DNA of 35,330 bases from Clostridia bacterium (GCA_016937975.1 JAFGVN010000054.1:1-35330), one strand, 5' to 3'. Positions 1-8,207 are shown, counted from the stretch's first letter. The notes: generated by a model not told the origin, from the letters alone. Translations and numbers: made by a program.

Positions 1-51
1 GCAGTTGAACGTTGAATTATCAACAGGTTCACAAGCCTAAAGAACATATAT

Positions 52-84
52 AACCCAAGGTGTCAGGCCCTTGGGTTTATTTTT
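52..84 (+). terminator. Rho-independent terminator of an upstream gene
   Basis: A perfect 9-bp stem (AACCCAAGG at 52-60 with CCTTGGGTT at 69-77) with an 8-nt loop is followed by a T-rich tail (TATTTTTG). It would end a plus-strand transcript entering from before the window. A smaller hairpin (GTTGA/TCAAC, 11-24) lies just before it. Confidence 0.85.
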
Positions 85-147
85 GTTGAATTCTAGGGCG
101 TAAGTATATTAATAAAAAATACACAGATGTTAAAAGTTATACTGTGC

Positions 148-167
148 TATAATTAGATATGGGAGGA
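148..167 (+). promoter_or_regulatory. Extended -10 promoter and ribosome site of the DUF2087 gene
   Basis: TATAAT at 148-153 is preceded by TGC, an extended -10 element; no good -35 is visible. Transcription would start near 160, leaving a leader of about 14 nt that begins just before GGAGGA (162-167). This decides the start: the ATG at 159 would lie at or before the transcript's 5' end, so the ATG at 174 is used. Confidence 0.55.
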
Positions 168-173
168 CTAATT

Positions 174-458
174 ATGGTAATTGAATTAAATGAACAAGAA
201 ATTTTTGAAGAGGTGAAGAACTTCTTAAATGCCGAAGGGCAGATAAAAAATTGGCCATCAAAGCAACTAAAAAAAATGGAAGTCGTTCGTTATCTCTCTA
301 CGAAGTTTGAAAAAGACCGAAACTATTCCGAGCAGGAAGTAAATGCAATTATAGAAAGTTGGCATACCTTTAATGACTATTTTATTTTAAGAAGAAGTTT
401 AATCGAAATGGGTTATATGAATAGAACTAAGAATGGTTCCTCTTATTGGAGAACATAA
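174..458 (+). CDS. DUF2087 domain protein
   Basis: This 94-residue protein is essentially one DUF2087 domain. The family pattern is visible: a short helix, a K-x-WP-x-K segment (KNWPSKQLKK), then YL-x-x-KF-x-x-x-x-x-Y-x-EQEVN, then an RR-x-L-x-E-x-G-Y-x-x-R segment, ending with G-x-x-YWR. Such domains often sit at the C-terminus of transcriptional regulators or stand alone; the fold is thought to be winged-helix-like but the biochemical role is not established. The ATG at 174 is preferred over the in-frame ATG at 159 because GGAGGA lies 6 bases upstream of it. The gene is monocistronic, between a terminator and the convergent debranching-enzyme gene. Family call is confident, function unknown. 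Confidence 0.85.
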   Translation: MVIELNEQEIFEEVKNFLNAEGQIKNWPSKQLKKMEVVRYLSTKFEKDRNYSEQEVNAIIESWHTFNDYFILRRSLIEMGYMNRTKNGSSYWRT

Positions 459-518
459 AAAATACCTCCAAGTAAATAATCTAATTTTAATTAATTAGAC
501 TGTCTACTTTGGAAGTAT
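457..518 (-). terminator. Terminator of the reverse debranching-enzyme gene
   Basis: Read on the minus strand, an imperfect 13-bp stem (505-518 with 462-474, one bulge and one mismatch) encloses a second small stem (493-498 with 481-486) and is followed by a run of T ending in the neighbouring stop region. It may act in both directions between the two convergent genes. Confidence 0.55.
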
Positions 519-536
519 CATATCAAATGGGCTTTT

Positions 537-2426
537 TTAGTTTTGAATGAGTCTATATATTCTTAAAGGTTCTGAAACAGACCAAGCTTGAGCGAAACAT
601 CCTCTTGGGTGATGTGGTGCATCGCCACTGAAGACTTCTGAAATGGTACCTATACCGGTATCTTCCATATGTTTTAAGAAAAGATTCAATTTTTCTTTTA
701 CATATGCTTTGTCTTGATAAACATTATAGTGAGCTTCCAAGTATGGCCCGATTAACCAACCCCACACAGTACCTTGATGATAGGCATAATCACGCTTATA
801 AACATCACCATCATAAAGGGGCTCATAGTCCTCATGATCTCGAGATAAGGATCTTAAACCATTTGGTGTAAGAAGTTCTTTTTCAACCACTGAAATAATT
901 TGTTTTTCTTGTTCTTCATCCAGCAAGCCATAAGGTAGACTCACTGCAAAAATCTGATTAGGTCGAATGCGATCAACGGACTCACCATCTTGAATCAAAT
1001 CATACAAACATGATTTTTCCTCGTTCCAGAACTTTTCAAAACTTTCATAACAGCGCTCTGCATAATTTAGAAAATCAATGCTCGATTTGGTTTTTAATTC
1101 TGTTTTGAAGAAATCCATAATATTAAGTGCGTTGAACCATAGTGCATTTATTTCAACTGCTTTACCATGTCTCGGTGTCACAACATGTCCATCAATTTTA
1201 ACATCCATCCAAGTTAATTGGGTTGTCGCATCGCCACCATCCAACAATCCATCCTTATCCACATGAATATTATAATCGGTACCTGAGATATGCATTTTAA
1301 TGATTCGATCCAATGTAGGCCAAATTTCCTTAATAAAAGCACCATCTTTTGTAGCTTTATAATATTGGAAAACTGCAATGAACAACCATAAGGTGCCATC
1401 GATGGTATTATACATAGGTTCCACATTATCATCTGGGAACATATTAGGAATCAATCCATTTTTTTCATATTTGATAAAGGTTTTAATAATATCCTTAGCA
1501 TCTGCATAGCGTTTCGTTGACAAGGTTAAACCAGGAAGGGCAATCATGGTATCTCTGCCCCAATCGGTAAACCAAGGGTAACCAGCAATGACTGTTTTGG
1601 AATGAGTAGATTTTCGATCTACAATGAAATGATCACAAGCGATTTGTAATCTTGCAGCAATCTCATCTTCATCTTTTGTTAACTTATCACGTCTATGAAT
1701 TTCCTGTGAAACGATATGCTCTGGGGACTCTACAATCTTTTCCGTTGAAGCGACAATCCCAAAACTAATATCACCATAAGGTGGAATGTTCATTTCAAAA
1801 TAACCTGGAATGAAGTTTACGTCTATACCATCTTGACCACGTCTTGCTTCTATGCGGTAATATTCCTTTGGACCCCATATGTTCACTTCGTGGTATCTGC
1901 CAAAACCTTTTACATAAAAATGATGTTCATCACTTGTTAAGTGAAGGGTTTGTTCTTCTATGCGAATAGCATAGTTAAAATCATTTTCTTTTGATAAATC
2001 ATGATGGTCTCTTCTGTTTACAAAAAGTTTAACTTTCAATTTAACAGCTTGATCTTGAGTTTTAACATTGTAAAGCACTGCAGAAGTATTTTCACCATAT
2101 TTCATGGCGATTTGTTTTGTAATCAAGCAAGTATCAACGGCATATTCAAATGTTGGTACTGGCAAATCTGAAAATGATTTTGTATATTGGGTTTGATCTA
2201 AGTAATCATTTTCATATTCCACACTTTCTAGCATATGTTCTCTGTCATCGATTGCTAAGGTTGTTTCCACTCTTGATAAAAGTACATGTCTACTTACGGG
2301 CGGGTTGTATGCTGCATTTAGAATTGCATGGTATTTACGCGTATTTGCACCTGTTAAAGATGATGATGCAAAGCCTCCAATACCATTGGTAATCAAATAT
2401 TCATCGTGAATCCATTTTTTATACAT
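537..2426 (-). CDS. Glycogen debranching enzyme (amylo-alpha-1,6-glucosidase, GH133-type)
   Basis: This 629-residue protein has the two-part build of bacterial and archaeal glycogen debranching enzymes: an N-terminal GDE_N beta domain (about residues 15-235, beginning LITNGIGGFASSSLTGANTR) and a C-terminal (alpha/alpha)6-barrel GDE_C domain (about 260-625). Barrel motifs include PWFTDWGRDTMIALPGL near 284-300, YNTIDGTLWLF, DGLLDGGDATTQLTWMD, the RPNQIFAVSLP segment and AYHQGTVWGWLIGPY. The family hydrolyses alpha-1,6 branch points in limit dextrins of glycogen, in the cytoplasm. Length is full. The start is supported by AGGAG on the minus strand just before the ATG. The gene stands alone, with its own promoter overlapped by a LacI-type palindrome, suggesting control by carbon supply. 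No other glycogen gene is in the window. Confidence 0.92.
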   Translation of the reverse strand: MYKKWIHDEYLITNGIGGFASSSLTGANTRKYHAILNAAYNPPVSRHVLLSRVETTLAIDDREHMLESVEYENDYLDQTQYTKSFSDLPVPTFEYAVDTCLITKQIAMKYGENTSAVLYNVKTQDQAVKLKVKLFVNRRDHHDLSKENDFNYAIRIEEQTLHLTSDEHHFYVKGFGRYHEVNIWGPKEYYRIEARRGQDGIDVNFIPGYFEMNIPPYGDISFGIVASTEKIVESPEHIVSQEIHRRDKLTKDEDEIAARLQIACDHFIVDRKSTHSKTVIAGYPWFTDWGRDTMIALPGLTLSTKRYADAKDIIKTFIKYEKNGLIPNMFPDDNVEPMYNTIDGTLWLFIAVFQYYKATKDGAFIKEIWPTLDRIIKMHISGTDYNIHVDKDGLLDGGDATTQLTWMDVKIDGHVVTPRHGKAVEINALWFNALNIMDFFKTELKTKSSIDFLNYAERCYESFEKFWNEEKSCLYDLIQDGESVDRIRPNQIFAVSLPYGLLDEEQEKQIISVVEKELLTPNGLRSLSRDHEDYEPLYDGDVYKRDYAYHQGTVWGWLIGPYLEAHYNVYQDKAYVKEKLNLFLKHMEDTGIGTISEVFSGDAPHHPRGCFAQAWSVSEPLRIYRLIQN

Positions 2427-2447
2427 AATATCACTCCTCTTATGGAC

Positions 2448-2476
2448 ATTATATTATAGAATTAGGTGTTCTGCAA
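2448..2476 (-). promoter_or_regulatory. Promoter of the debranching-enzyme gene
   Basis: On the minus strand, TTGCAG (2476-2471), a 17-base spacer and TATAAT (2453-2448) form a plausible sigma-A promoter. A second overlapping TATAAT lies at 2458-2453. AGGAG and the ATG at 2426 follow. Confidence 0.6.
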
Positions 2477-2485
2477 TCGATTGCA
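2472..2485. promoter_or_regulatory. LacI/CcpA-type operator palindrome
   Basis: TGCAATCGATTGCA is a perfect 14-bp palindrome with the central CG and TG...CA ends typical of LacI-family operators (the CcpA cre site and MalR-type sites share this plan). It overlaps the -35 box of the debranching-enzyme promoter, so a bound repressor would block RNA polymerase. The regulator is not encoded in the window. Confidence 0.6.
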
Positions 2486-2539
2486 TTATGAGAAAAAGCT
2501 TAAATTTTTGTCTGAAATATTAACTTTTTCTTATAAAAT

Positions 2540-2567
2540 TTAACTTCATAAAAAAAGATTGTATAAT
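2540..2567 (+). promoter_or_regulatory. Probable promoter of the lipid-kinase/LRR unit
   Basis: TTAACT (2540-2545), 16 bases and a perfect TATAAT (2562-2567) precede a GGAGG ribosome site at 2583-2587. The -35 box is weak. Confidence 0.45.
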
Positions 2568-2592
2568 AGGAGTATGACGTTTGGAGGCGGAT

Positions 2593-3492
2593 ATGAATAA
2601 GATTAAAATCATACAAAACCCTTCTTCAGGAAAGATTGGTTATGAAGATGAATTCAACGAAGTATGTCGTTTACTATTAGATTATGGTTATACCGTTCAA
2701 CTCTTTAAAACAAAAGGTAAAAATGATGCTTATTTAGAAACTAAGAAAGCTGTGGAAGAGGGCTTTGAGTGTATTGTAGTTTCAGGTGGTGATGGTACTG
2801 TCAATGAAGTGGCAAGAGGTTTATATGAAATGAAAACCACAGTACCTATGGCAATTTTTAAAACCGGTACGGTAAATGATTTTGCGAATCACTTAAAATT
2901 ACCGAATACAGCATTTTCATTTTTAAAAATGATACAAAGTGAAATAACTTTACCCGTGGATATTGGACTTCTTAATGGGCAGGTTTTTGTTAATATAGCA
3001 GCTGCTGGAATCTTTACTTCAGTTGCTCATGACACTAAAAAGGAAGTGAAAAAATATTTGGGGCGTAATGCCTACTATTTGGAAGCACTTATGAATTTAC
3101 CTAAAAACTTAAGTACATATTATCCTTTGAGAATTACCACCGATAAATTTACAACAGAAGGAGAATATCATTTATTTTTGATTACCAATTCCTCTTCTGT
3201 AGGTGGATTTGACAAGATTTCTCCAACTGCTGAGATTCAGGATGGATATTTTGACTGTATGTTTATTAAAAGGGCACCTATTGTTGGACAAGCAGATGTT
3301 TTTATGAAAATTTTAGTGGGAAAACATCTAGATAATAAGCATGTGGATTATTTTCAGACGAAGAAGATCAAAATTGAGCTTCTAAATGATGATGAGCTGG
3401 TTGTTGATTTAGATGGAGAATATGGTGGTACTTTACCAATCGAGATTGAAGTAAAACCTTCAGCAATATATATCATGGCAGAGAATGAATAG
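2593..3492 (+). CDS. Diacylglycerol kinase family lipid kinase (YegS/DgkB-like)
   Basis: This 299-residue protein has the N-terminal DAGK catalytic domain: a K-I-x-x-NP-x-SGK opening (KIIQNPSSGK), then VVSGGDGTVNEVARGL with the nucleotide-binding GGDGT-x-N-E motif near residues 65-72, then FKTGTVNDFANHLKLP, matching the family's P-x-GTxNDFA segment. A C-terminal beta domain follows. Family members phosphorylate diacylglycerol, related lipids or sphingosine at the membrane; the exact lipid cannot be told from motifs. The ATG at 2593 is chosen because GGAGG sits 5 bases upstream; the in-frame TTG at 2581 overlaps that ribosome site. Its last codons overlap a possible early start of the next gene, so the two are probably cotranscribed. 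Confidence 0.9.
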   Translation: MNKIKIIQNPSSGKIGYEDEFNEVCRLLLDYGYTVQLFKTKGKNDAYLETKKAVEEGFECIVVSGGDGTVNEVARGLYEMKTTVPMAIFKTGTVNDFANHLKLPNTAFSFLKMIQSEITLPVDIGLLNGQVFVNIAAAGIFTSVAHDTKKEVKKYLGRNAYYLEALMNLPKNLSTYYPLRITTDKFTTEGEYHLFLITNSSSVGGFDKISPTAEIQDGYFDCMFIKRAPIVGQADVFMKILVGKHLDNKHVDYFQTKKIKIELLNDDELVVDLDGEYGGTLPIEIEVKPSAIYIMAENE

Positions 3493-3505
3493 AAAACGAG
3501 GTTTT

Positions 3506-4903
3506 ATGAAGAAGATAGTCATATTTGCAATCTTTGTTGTCATGATACTAACAGGTTGCAATGCCTTTTCAGATGACTTTGAAGACAAGCAGGTACAAAT
3601 AGGTGTAGATAGGGCTTTAAGACAAAACGGTTTAAAGAATGGTGATTATGGTGAATTAAGACATTTGGATTTATCTTTTTTAGCCATTGAAAGTTTAGAA
3701 GGCTTGGAGCAATTGACCCATTTGGAATCTTTGGATATTTCGGATAATGTCATAACGGATATCACTCCTTTGAAGGCGTTGGAAGATCTTAGAATTTTAG
3801 ATTTACAGAACAATCTCATTGAAAATTTAGAACCTTTATCAAACTTAAAAAATTTGGAAGTTCTTCTCATTAGAAATAATCCAGTGGATTCTATACAAGG
3901 GTTGGAACCAATTTTTGGACAGTTAAAAACGACTGATTTTTTAACAAAAATAGCTTTTGAAGATGAAATGTTTGAAGCTTATATAAGAGAATTAATCGGT
4001 AAGCAAGAGGATCAAGTCTCTTATTATGATTTGGAAAGAATCAAACGTATTGATTTAAGGGATACAGAAATTAAGGACATATCTGGAATAGAACATGCCC
4101 ATAATTTGGATACATTAATTATTAATCAACCTGTAAAGGGATTAGGTCATATTTCAGGTTTAGAAAACTTGAAACACTTGGAACTGACAAATTGTAACAT
4201 TGGATCATTAACATTCATTACTAATTTAAAGGCTCTGGATTATTTAGATTTGAGTTGGAACCTTTTAAGTGAAATACAAGTTCTAAAAGACATGAATACT
4301 TTAACTTACCTTGACATTAGTTTCAACAAAATTACAGACCTGAGTCCCTTAAAATCTTTGACTCAACTCGAAAGTCTATATGTGAACGGCAATTATATCT
4401 CTGATTATGAATCCATTGAATCCTTACTATCTGAAGTGAAATATACGGATGCTTATATTGTCTATTTCCAAGATAATAATTTAGATCTGGCAATTAGAAA
4501 TCAACTGAACAAACCTGAAGGTGTCATTACAAAATCGGATTTGAAAAGTATTAAGTCTTTAAATGTATCTAACAATGGCATTGAAAGTCTGGATGGTATT
4601 GAACTGCTAGAAAATTTAGTGGAACTTAATATTGGATACAACAATGTAAAGGATTTGTCGCCAATCAAAACCTTGAGTCAACTGAAAATATTAAAGGCAA
4701 ATAATAATGAAATAGAAAATCTTAGTGTTTTGAAATATATCACTGAATTACAAATCATAGATTTGAAAGATAATTTAATTACTTCTATAGAAGCACTAAC
4801 ATACTTAAATAACTTAGAATACCTGCTCCTTGAAGGCAATGTTATTGATGATCTTTACAAGGAAACCTTAAAGGAACAAGTTAAATTTACAGATGAATGG
4901 TAA
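3506..4903 (+). CDS. Leucine-rich-repeat lipoprotein, three repeated modules
   Basis: A signal peptide (MKKIVIFAIFVVMI) with an LTGC lipobox marks this 465-residue protein as a lipoprotein anchored outside the membrane. The rest is internalin-like LRRs of about 22 residues (for example L-x-x-LDISDNVITDITPL, YLDISFNKITDLSPL, ELNIGYNNVKDLSPI). The repeats form three modules, each opening with a helical cap (FEDKQVQIGVDRAL, FEDEMFEAYIREL, FQDNNLDLAIRNQL) at about residues 25, 150 and 320, and each ending in a K-x-TD segment. The ATG at 3506, 4 bases after GAGG, gives a standard signal peptide; an upstream ATG at 3485 overlapping the previous gene is the alternative. Internalin-type LRRs bind proteins, but no partner is indicated and a link to the lipid kinase is unproven. 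Confidence 0.85.
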   Translation: MKKIVIFAIFVVMILTGCNAFSDDFEDKQVQIGVDRALRQNGLKNGDYGELRHLDLSFLAIESLEGLEQLTHLESLDISDNVITDITPLKALEDLRILDLQNNLIENLEPLSNLKNLEVLLIRNNPVDSIQGLEPIFGQLKTTDFLTKIAFEDEMFEAYIRELIGKQEDQVSYYDLERIKRIDLRDTEIKDISGIEHAHNLDTLIINQPVKGLGHISGLENLKHLELTNCNIGSLTFITNLKALDYLDLSWNLLSEIQVLKDMNTLTYLDISFNKITDLSPLKSLTQLESLYVNGNYISDYESIESLLSEVKYTDAYIVYFQDNNLDLAIRNQLNKPEGVITKSDLKSIKSLNVSNNGIESLDGIELLENLVELNIGYNNVKDLSPIKTLSQLKILKANNNEIENLSVLKYITELQIIDLKDNLITSIEALTYLNNLEYLLLEGNVIDDLYKETLKEQVKFTDEW

Positions 4904-4927
4904 TGAGAAATTCTCATTACTTTTTTT
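4900..4927 (+). terminator. Rho-independent terminator after the LRR lipoprotein
   Basis: GTAATGAGAA (4900-4909) pairs with TTCTCATTAC (4911-4920), followed at once by seven T. The stem contains the TAA stop codon, so the transcript ends tightly after the gene. Confidence 0.9.
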
Positions 4928-4943
4928 CGTTTTTGAGAGTGGC

Positions 4944-4972
4944 TTTACAGGTCGAAAGAAATATGATAAACT
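4944..4972 (+). promoter_or_regulatory. Promoter of the amino-sugar operon
   Basis: TTTACA (4944-4949), a 17-base spacer and TAAACT (4967-4972) form a plausible promoter. TATGAT at 4962-4967 is an alternative -10. Its 3' part merges with the ROK operator. Confidence 0.5.
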
Positions 4973-4997
4973 TAGTTAGTAAACTTTATTAACTAAG
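4971..4997. promoter_or_regulatory. ROK-family operator of the amino-sugar operon
   Basis: A 27-bp near-perfect palindrome: left arm CTTAGTTAGTAAA, central C at 4984, right arm TTTATTAACTAAG, with 12 of 13 positions paired. The TTAGTT...AACTAA ends resemble known operators of the ROK repressor XylR in Bacillus. It runs from the -10 box to the ribosome site (AAGGAG) of the ROK gene, so the encoded regulator probably represses itself and the nag genes. Confidence 0.75.
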
Positions 4998-5005
4998 GAG
5001 ACGTT

Positions 5006-6172
5006 ATGAGAAATGCAGCAACCCAATCCTCGGTGAGAATTAATAATCAGAAATTAATAATTGAGTATATCGTTAAGAATGGTTTGGTTTCAAGAGCGGA
5101 ACTGGCTAAAAATTTAAATATAAGTAAACCTACAATTTCAACCAATGTGGAAGGTTTACTGGAGCAAGACATTTTGGTTGAACTAGGAGAGGGTAATTCT
5201 AGTGGTGGTAGAAAACCGACTATGTTGAATTTTAACTATGATCATAAAATGATTATAGCGGTTGACTTAAATCGAAACGCACCTTTAATTGCATTATCTA
5301 ATTTATCTGGCGTGATAATTAAATCAACTTCAATTACCATTGAAGTTGCAGATGATAAACCTCTTTTAATTGAAAAATTAACAGGAGCGATTAATCATTT
5401 AATGCAATCGACTAACCATCCCTTGAATACGATTGGTGCGATTTCCATTGCAATACCAGGGGTTATTGATGAGACAACAGGAAAAATATTTGCTAATCCA
5501 CAGTTTGCTTTATGGACGAACTTAAATCTAAAAGCTGTTTTAGAGAATATATATCACGTTCCGGTGATTTTAAAAAATGATATTAGTATGGCCGCTTTAG
5601 GTGAAAAGCATTATGGTGTTGGAAAACAAGTTGACGACATGATGTATGTTTCTATTGGATTAGGTGTAGGTGCAGGTTTAATTATCAATGGGAATTTATT
5701 TGAAGGTAAAAGAAAAGCTGCGGGTGAAATAGGTTATAGTCGTATATTAGGTATAGAGTCTCAACAGACACTTGAAGAAAAAATATCTACAGAGAACATT
5801 AAAAGAACATTATTAGCATCTATTGAAGCGGGTCAGGAAACCACTTTAGAACTGAGTTTCACAGGCTCTTTGATTGATGCTTTAAAACAGGCGCGTAACG
5901 ATTCATTTGTACAAAACTATTTAGATGATATTTATAAGACCTTAGGCATAGCAGTAGCTAACGCCGCCTTGATACTGGACTTGGAAATGATTGTTATTGG
6001 TGGCGTACTTAGTGAAGTAGAAGACGATATGATTCTTAAAATTCAGCATCATATGGATGAAATACTTCCCTTCAAAACGAAGGCGGCGTTATCCGATTTA
6101 AAAAATATGGCAGGTGTTTATGGATTACTTGTTGTTGCAAAAAATAGGATTATGGAGGTCATAGTAGAGTAA
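5006..6172 (+). CDS. ROK family transcriptional repressor (NagC/XylR type)
   Basis: This 388-residue protein has an N-terminal winged helix-turn-helix (about residues 12-65: NGLVSRAELAKNLNISKPTI) ending in the family's SGGRKP motif, and a C-terminal ROK sugar-kinase-like domain (about 80-385). The catalytic-type KNDISMAALGE segment is kept, so sugar binding is likely. The zinc site is not: the usual GEIGH is GEIGY, the C-x-CG-x-x-GC-x-E cluster is absent, and the whole protein has no cysteine. ROK repressors usually release DNA on binding a sugar or sugar phosphate. Position at the head of the nag operon points to N-acetylglucosamine or its 6-phosphate. AAGGAG lies 5 bases before the ATG, inside the operator palindrome. 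Its stop overlaps the next start (TAATG). Confidence 0.9.
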   Translation: MRNAATQSSVRINNQKLIIEYIVKNGLVSRAELAKNLNISKPTISTNVEGLLEQDILVELGEGNSSGGRKPTMLNFNYDHKMIIAVDLNRNAPLIALSNLSGVIIKSTSITIEVADDKPLLIEKLTGAINHLMQSTNHPLNTIGAISIAIPGVIDETTGKIFANPQFALWTNLNLKAVLENIYHVPVILKNDISMAALGEKHYGVGKQVDDMMYVSIGLGVGAGLIINGNLFEGKRKAAGEIGYSRILGIESQQTLEEKISTENIKRTLLASIEAGQETTLELSFTGSLIDALKQARNDSFVQNYLDDIYKTLGIAVANAALILDLEMIVIGGVLSEVEDDMILKIQHHMDEILPFKTKAALSDLKNMAGVYGLLVVAKNRIMEVIVE

Positions 6173-7071
6173 TGTATTTTATTGGAGTTGATGGTGGTGG
6201 GACACAATCCACCTATGTTTTGATGAAGGCTGATAAAACAATACTAAAACAATGCCAAAGTACAGGCACCAATATTAGTTCCCATGGTGAAGCTTATGTG
6301 AGAAATAGCTTAAAGCAAGGCATTGAAAAACTATTAGAGGATTTCAATGTGAGTTGTAGTAACATTCCAATTTGTCTTGCTAGTGCAGGTGTTGATCAAC
6401 CGTCAGATGTAAAAGTCTATGAAAATATCCTGAAAGATTTGGGCTTTCATCATATGAAAGTCGTTAATGATGGTGAAGGGGCATTAAGTGCAGGTACAAA
6501 AGGTGAAGATGGTATTATAGCTATTGCAGGTACTGGTTCAGTTGTTATTGGAAAGAAAAATAATGTTCTAAAAAGAACTGGAGGTTGGGGTCATATTCTT
6601 GGTGATGAAGGCAGTGCCTATTCAATTGCTATTTCAGGTATAAAAGCTGTTCTTCAAACTTATGATGGATATGGTGCGCCGACATCACTGACAAAAGGAT
6701 TGCTTGAAGCAATTTCTGGAAAGGAATGTACTGATTTTATTGGTTTTATTTATCAACAGAACTTAGGAAAAGATCAAATAGCAAAATTGGCACAAGTCGT
6801 AGATGATCATGCCAATAGAGGAGATGAAATAGCAAAACGTATAATCAGTAATGAAGCAGAAAAGTTATTTCGTCAAATCAAATCCATACAAGACGAACTT
6901 TTTGAAAATGAAAAATGTCTTCTGGTTTTAAACGGAAGTGTCGTTAAAAAGAGTCTACTCTTTAGAAAAGAACTAAGACGTCTTCTGGATTCAAAAGTGA
7001 GAATGATTGATTGTGAAGATAGTGCAGCGATTGGTGCGGCATATCTTGCAAAGCAAATGGAGGATTTATGA
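6172..7071 (+). CDS. BadF/BadG-type amino-sugar kinase (GlcNAc/MurNAc kinase-like)
   Basis: This 299-residue protein belongs to the BadF/BadG/BcrA/BcrD ATPase family of the actin-like kinase fold. Phosphate-binding motifs are visible: GVDGGGTQS at the N-terminus, IAGTGSVVIG near residue 120, and GGWGHILGDEGSAY near 140-153, the signature of N-acetylglucosamine kinases of this family. Relatives include mammalian NAGK and clostridial MurK, which accepts GlcNAc and MurNAc. Set between a ROK regulator and nagA-nagB, it most likely makes GlcNAc-6-phosphate from free GlcNAc in the cytoplasm. No murQ etherase is present, favouring GlcNAc over MurNAc as main substrate, though this is inference. It overlaps the ROK stop by one base and nagA by four. 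Confidence 0.85.
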   Translation: MYFIGVDGGGTQSTYVLMKADKTILKQCQSTGTNISSHGEAYVRNSLKQGIEKLLEDFNVSCSNIPICLASAGVDQPSDVKVYENILKDLGFHHMKVVNDGEGALSAGTKGEDGIIAIAGTGSVVIGKKNNVLKRTGGWGHILGDEGSAYSIAISGIKAVLQTYDGYGAPTSLTKGLLEAISGKECTDFIGFIYQQNLGKDQIAKLAQVVDDHANRGDEIAKRIISNEAEKLFRQIKSIQDELFENEKCLLVLNGSVVKKSLLFRKELRRLLDSKVRMIDCEDSAAIGAAYLAKQMEDL

Positions 7072-8207
7072 AAGCCATTGTCAATGGGAAACTTGTCTTA
7101 CAAGATGGTATTGTAGATCATCAAGTGATTGTATTTGATGATACCATTATGGAGATTAAAGAGAAAACGGATTTATCTTCATATGAAATTATTGATGCAA
7201 AAGGATGCTACGTATGCCCTGGATTTATAGATATTCATGTTCATGGGAATAATGGTTCAGATGTAATGGATGGAACGCCTGAGGCGATTAGGAACATCTC
7301 TAATAGTTTAATTAGAAATGGTGTGACTTCATTTTTGGCAACGACAATGACCATGTCACCTGAAAAAATTGAAAGAGCATTACACAATGTAAAAGAATTT
7401 ATCCTGCATCCAGATAAAGGCGCAAATGTTTTAGGCATACACGTTGAAGGTCCATTTATCAATAAGGCTTTTAAAGGTGCTCAAAATGAAAAATTTATTG
7501 TAACACCTAATCTTGAAATGGTGGATCAATATCTAAGTGAAATCAAACTCATGACAGTAGCTCCTGAAGTAGAAGGCATGATAGATTTTGTTAAAACCAT
7601 AAAAGAAAAAGAAGAACAAATTGTTTTCTCAATAGGACATTCTGCAGCGACTTATGAAGAAGCCATGGATGGCTTTGAAAACGGTATAGAAAGTACAACA
7701 CATCTTTTTAATGGCATGACAGGTTTACATCATAGGAAACCCGGCGTGGTGGGAGCTGTTTTAAAGCATAAACCTTATTTTGAAGTCATAGCGGATCAGA
7801 TTCATCTTCATTCAGCTATTTATGATATTGTTGGCGATGCTGTAGGTTTGGATAAAATGATTTTAATTACCGACGCAATGTGTGCTTGTCAATTATCACC
7901 AGGTGCATATGATCTTGGTGGACAAAAAGTCATTGTCGATGATTCAAGCGCAAGACTTGAAAGTGGCGCATTGGCAGGTAGTATATTAAGAATGCAACAT
8001 GCAGTTAAAAATGTTTATGAAAACACACATTATGATTTACATGAAGTTGTAAACATGGCAACAAAAAATCCTGCTAATTTATTGAAGTTGAAAGATAGAG
8101 GACTTTTAAAAAATGGCTATAAAGCTGACTTAGTTATTATAGATGAAAACTTTGATGTCATTAAAACAATCGTGAATGGTGAAGTTTTATTTGAGAAAGG
8201 AAATTAA
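7068..8207 (+). CDS. nagA: N-acetylglucosamine-6-phosphate deacetylase
   Basis: This 379-residue amidohydrolase removes the acetyl group from GlcNAc-6-phosphate, giving glucosamine-6-phosphate. Family motifs in order: PGFIDIHVHGNNGSDVMD near residue 50, GIHVEGPFINKAFKGAQNE (metal-binding glutamate) near 125, FSIGHSAAT, STHLFNGMTGLHHRKPG with a further metal histidine, and LITDAMCACQLSPG carrying the catalytic aspartate. Length is normal for NagA. The start overlaps the kinase stop as ATGA, with GGAGG 4 bases before it. nagB follows without a gap. The deacetylase, deaminase and kinase together form a complete route from free GlcNAc to fructose-6-phosphate. Confidence 0.95.
   Translation: MKAIVNGKLVLQDGIVDHQVIVFDDTIMEIKEKTDLSSYEIIDAKGCYVCPGFIDIHVHGNNGSDVMDGTPEAIRNISNSLIRNGVTSFLATTMTMSPEKIERALHNVKEFILHPDKGANVLGIHVEGPFINKAFKGAQNEKFIVTPNLEMVDQYLSEIKLMTVAPEVEGMIDFVKTIKEKEEQIVFSIGHSAATYEEAMDGFENGIESTTHLFNGMTGLHHRKPGVVGAVLKHKPYFEVIADQIHLHSAIYDIVGDAVGLDKMILITDAMCACQLSPGAYDLGGQKVIVDDSSARLESGALAGSILRMQHAVKNVYENTHYDLHEVVNMATKNPANLLKLKDRGLLKNGYKADLVIIDENFDVIKTIVNGEVLFEKGN

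Noticed and set aside
2581-2592. TTG start for the lipid-kinase gene
   Set aside because: It overlaps the GGAGG ribosome site used by the ATG at 2593.
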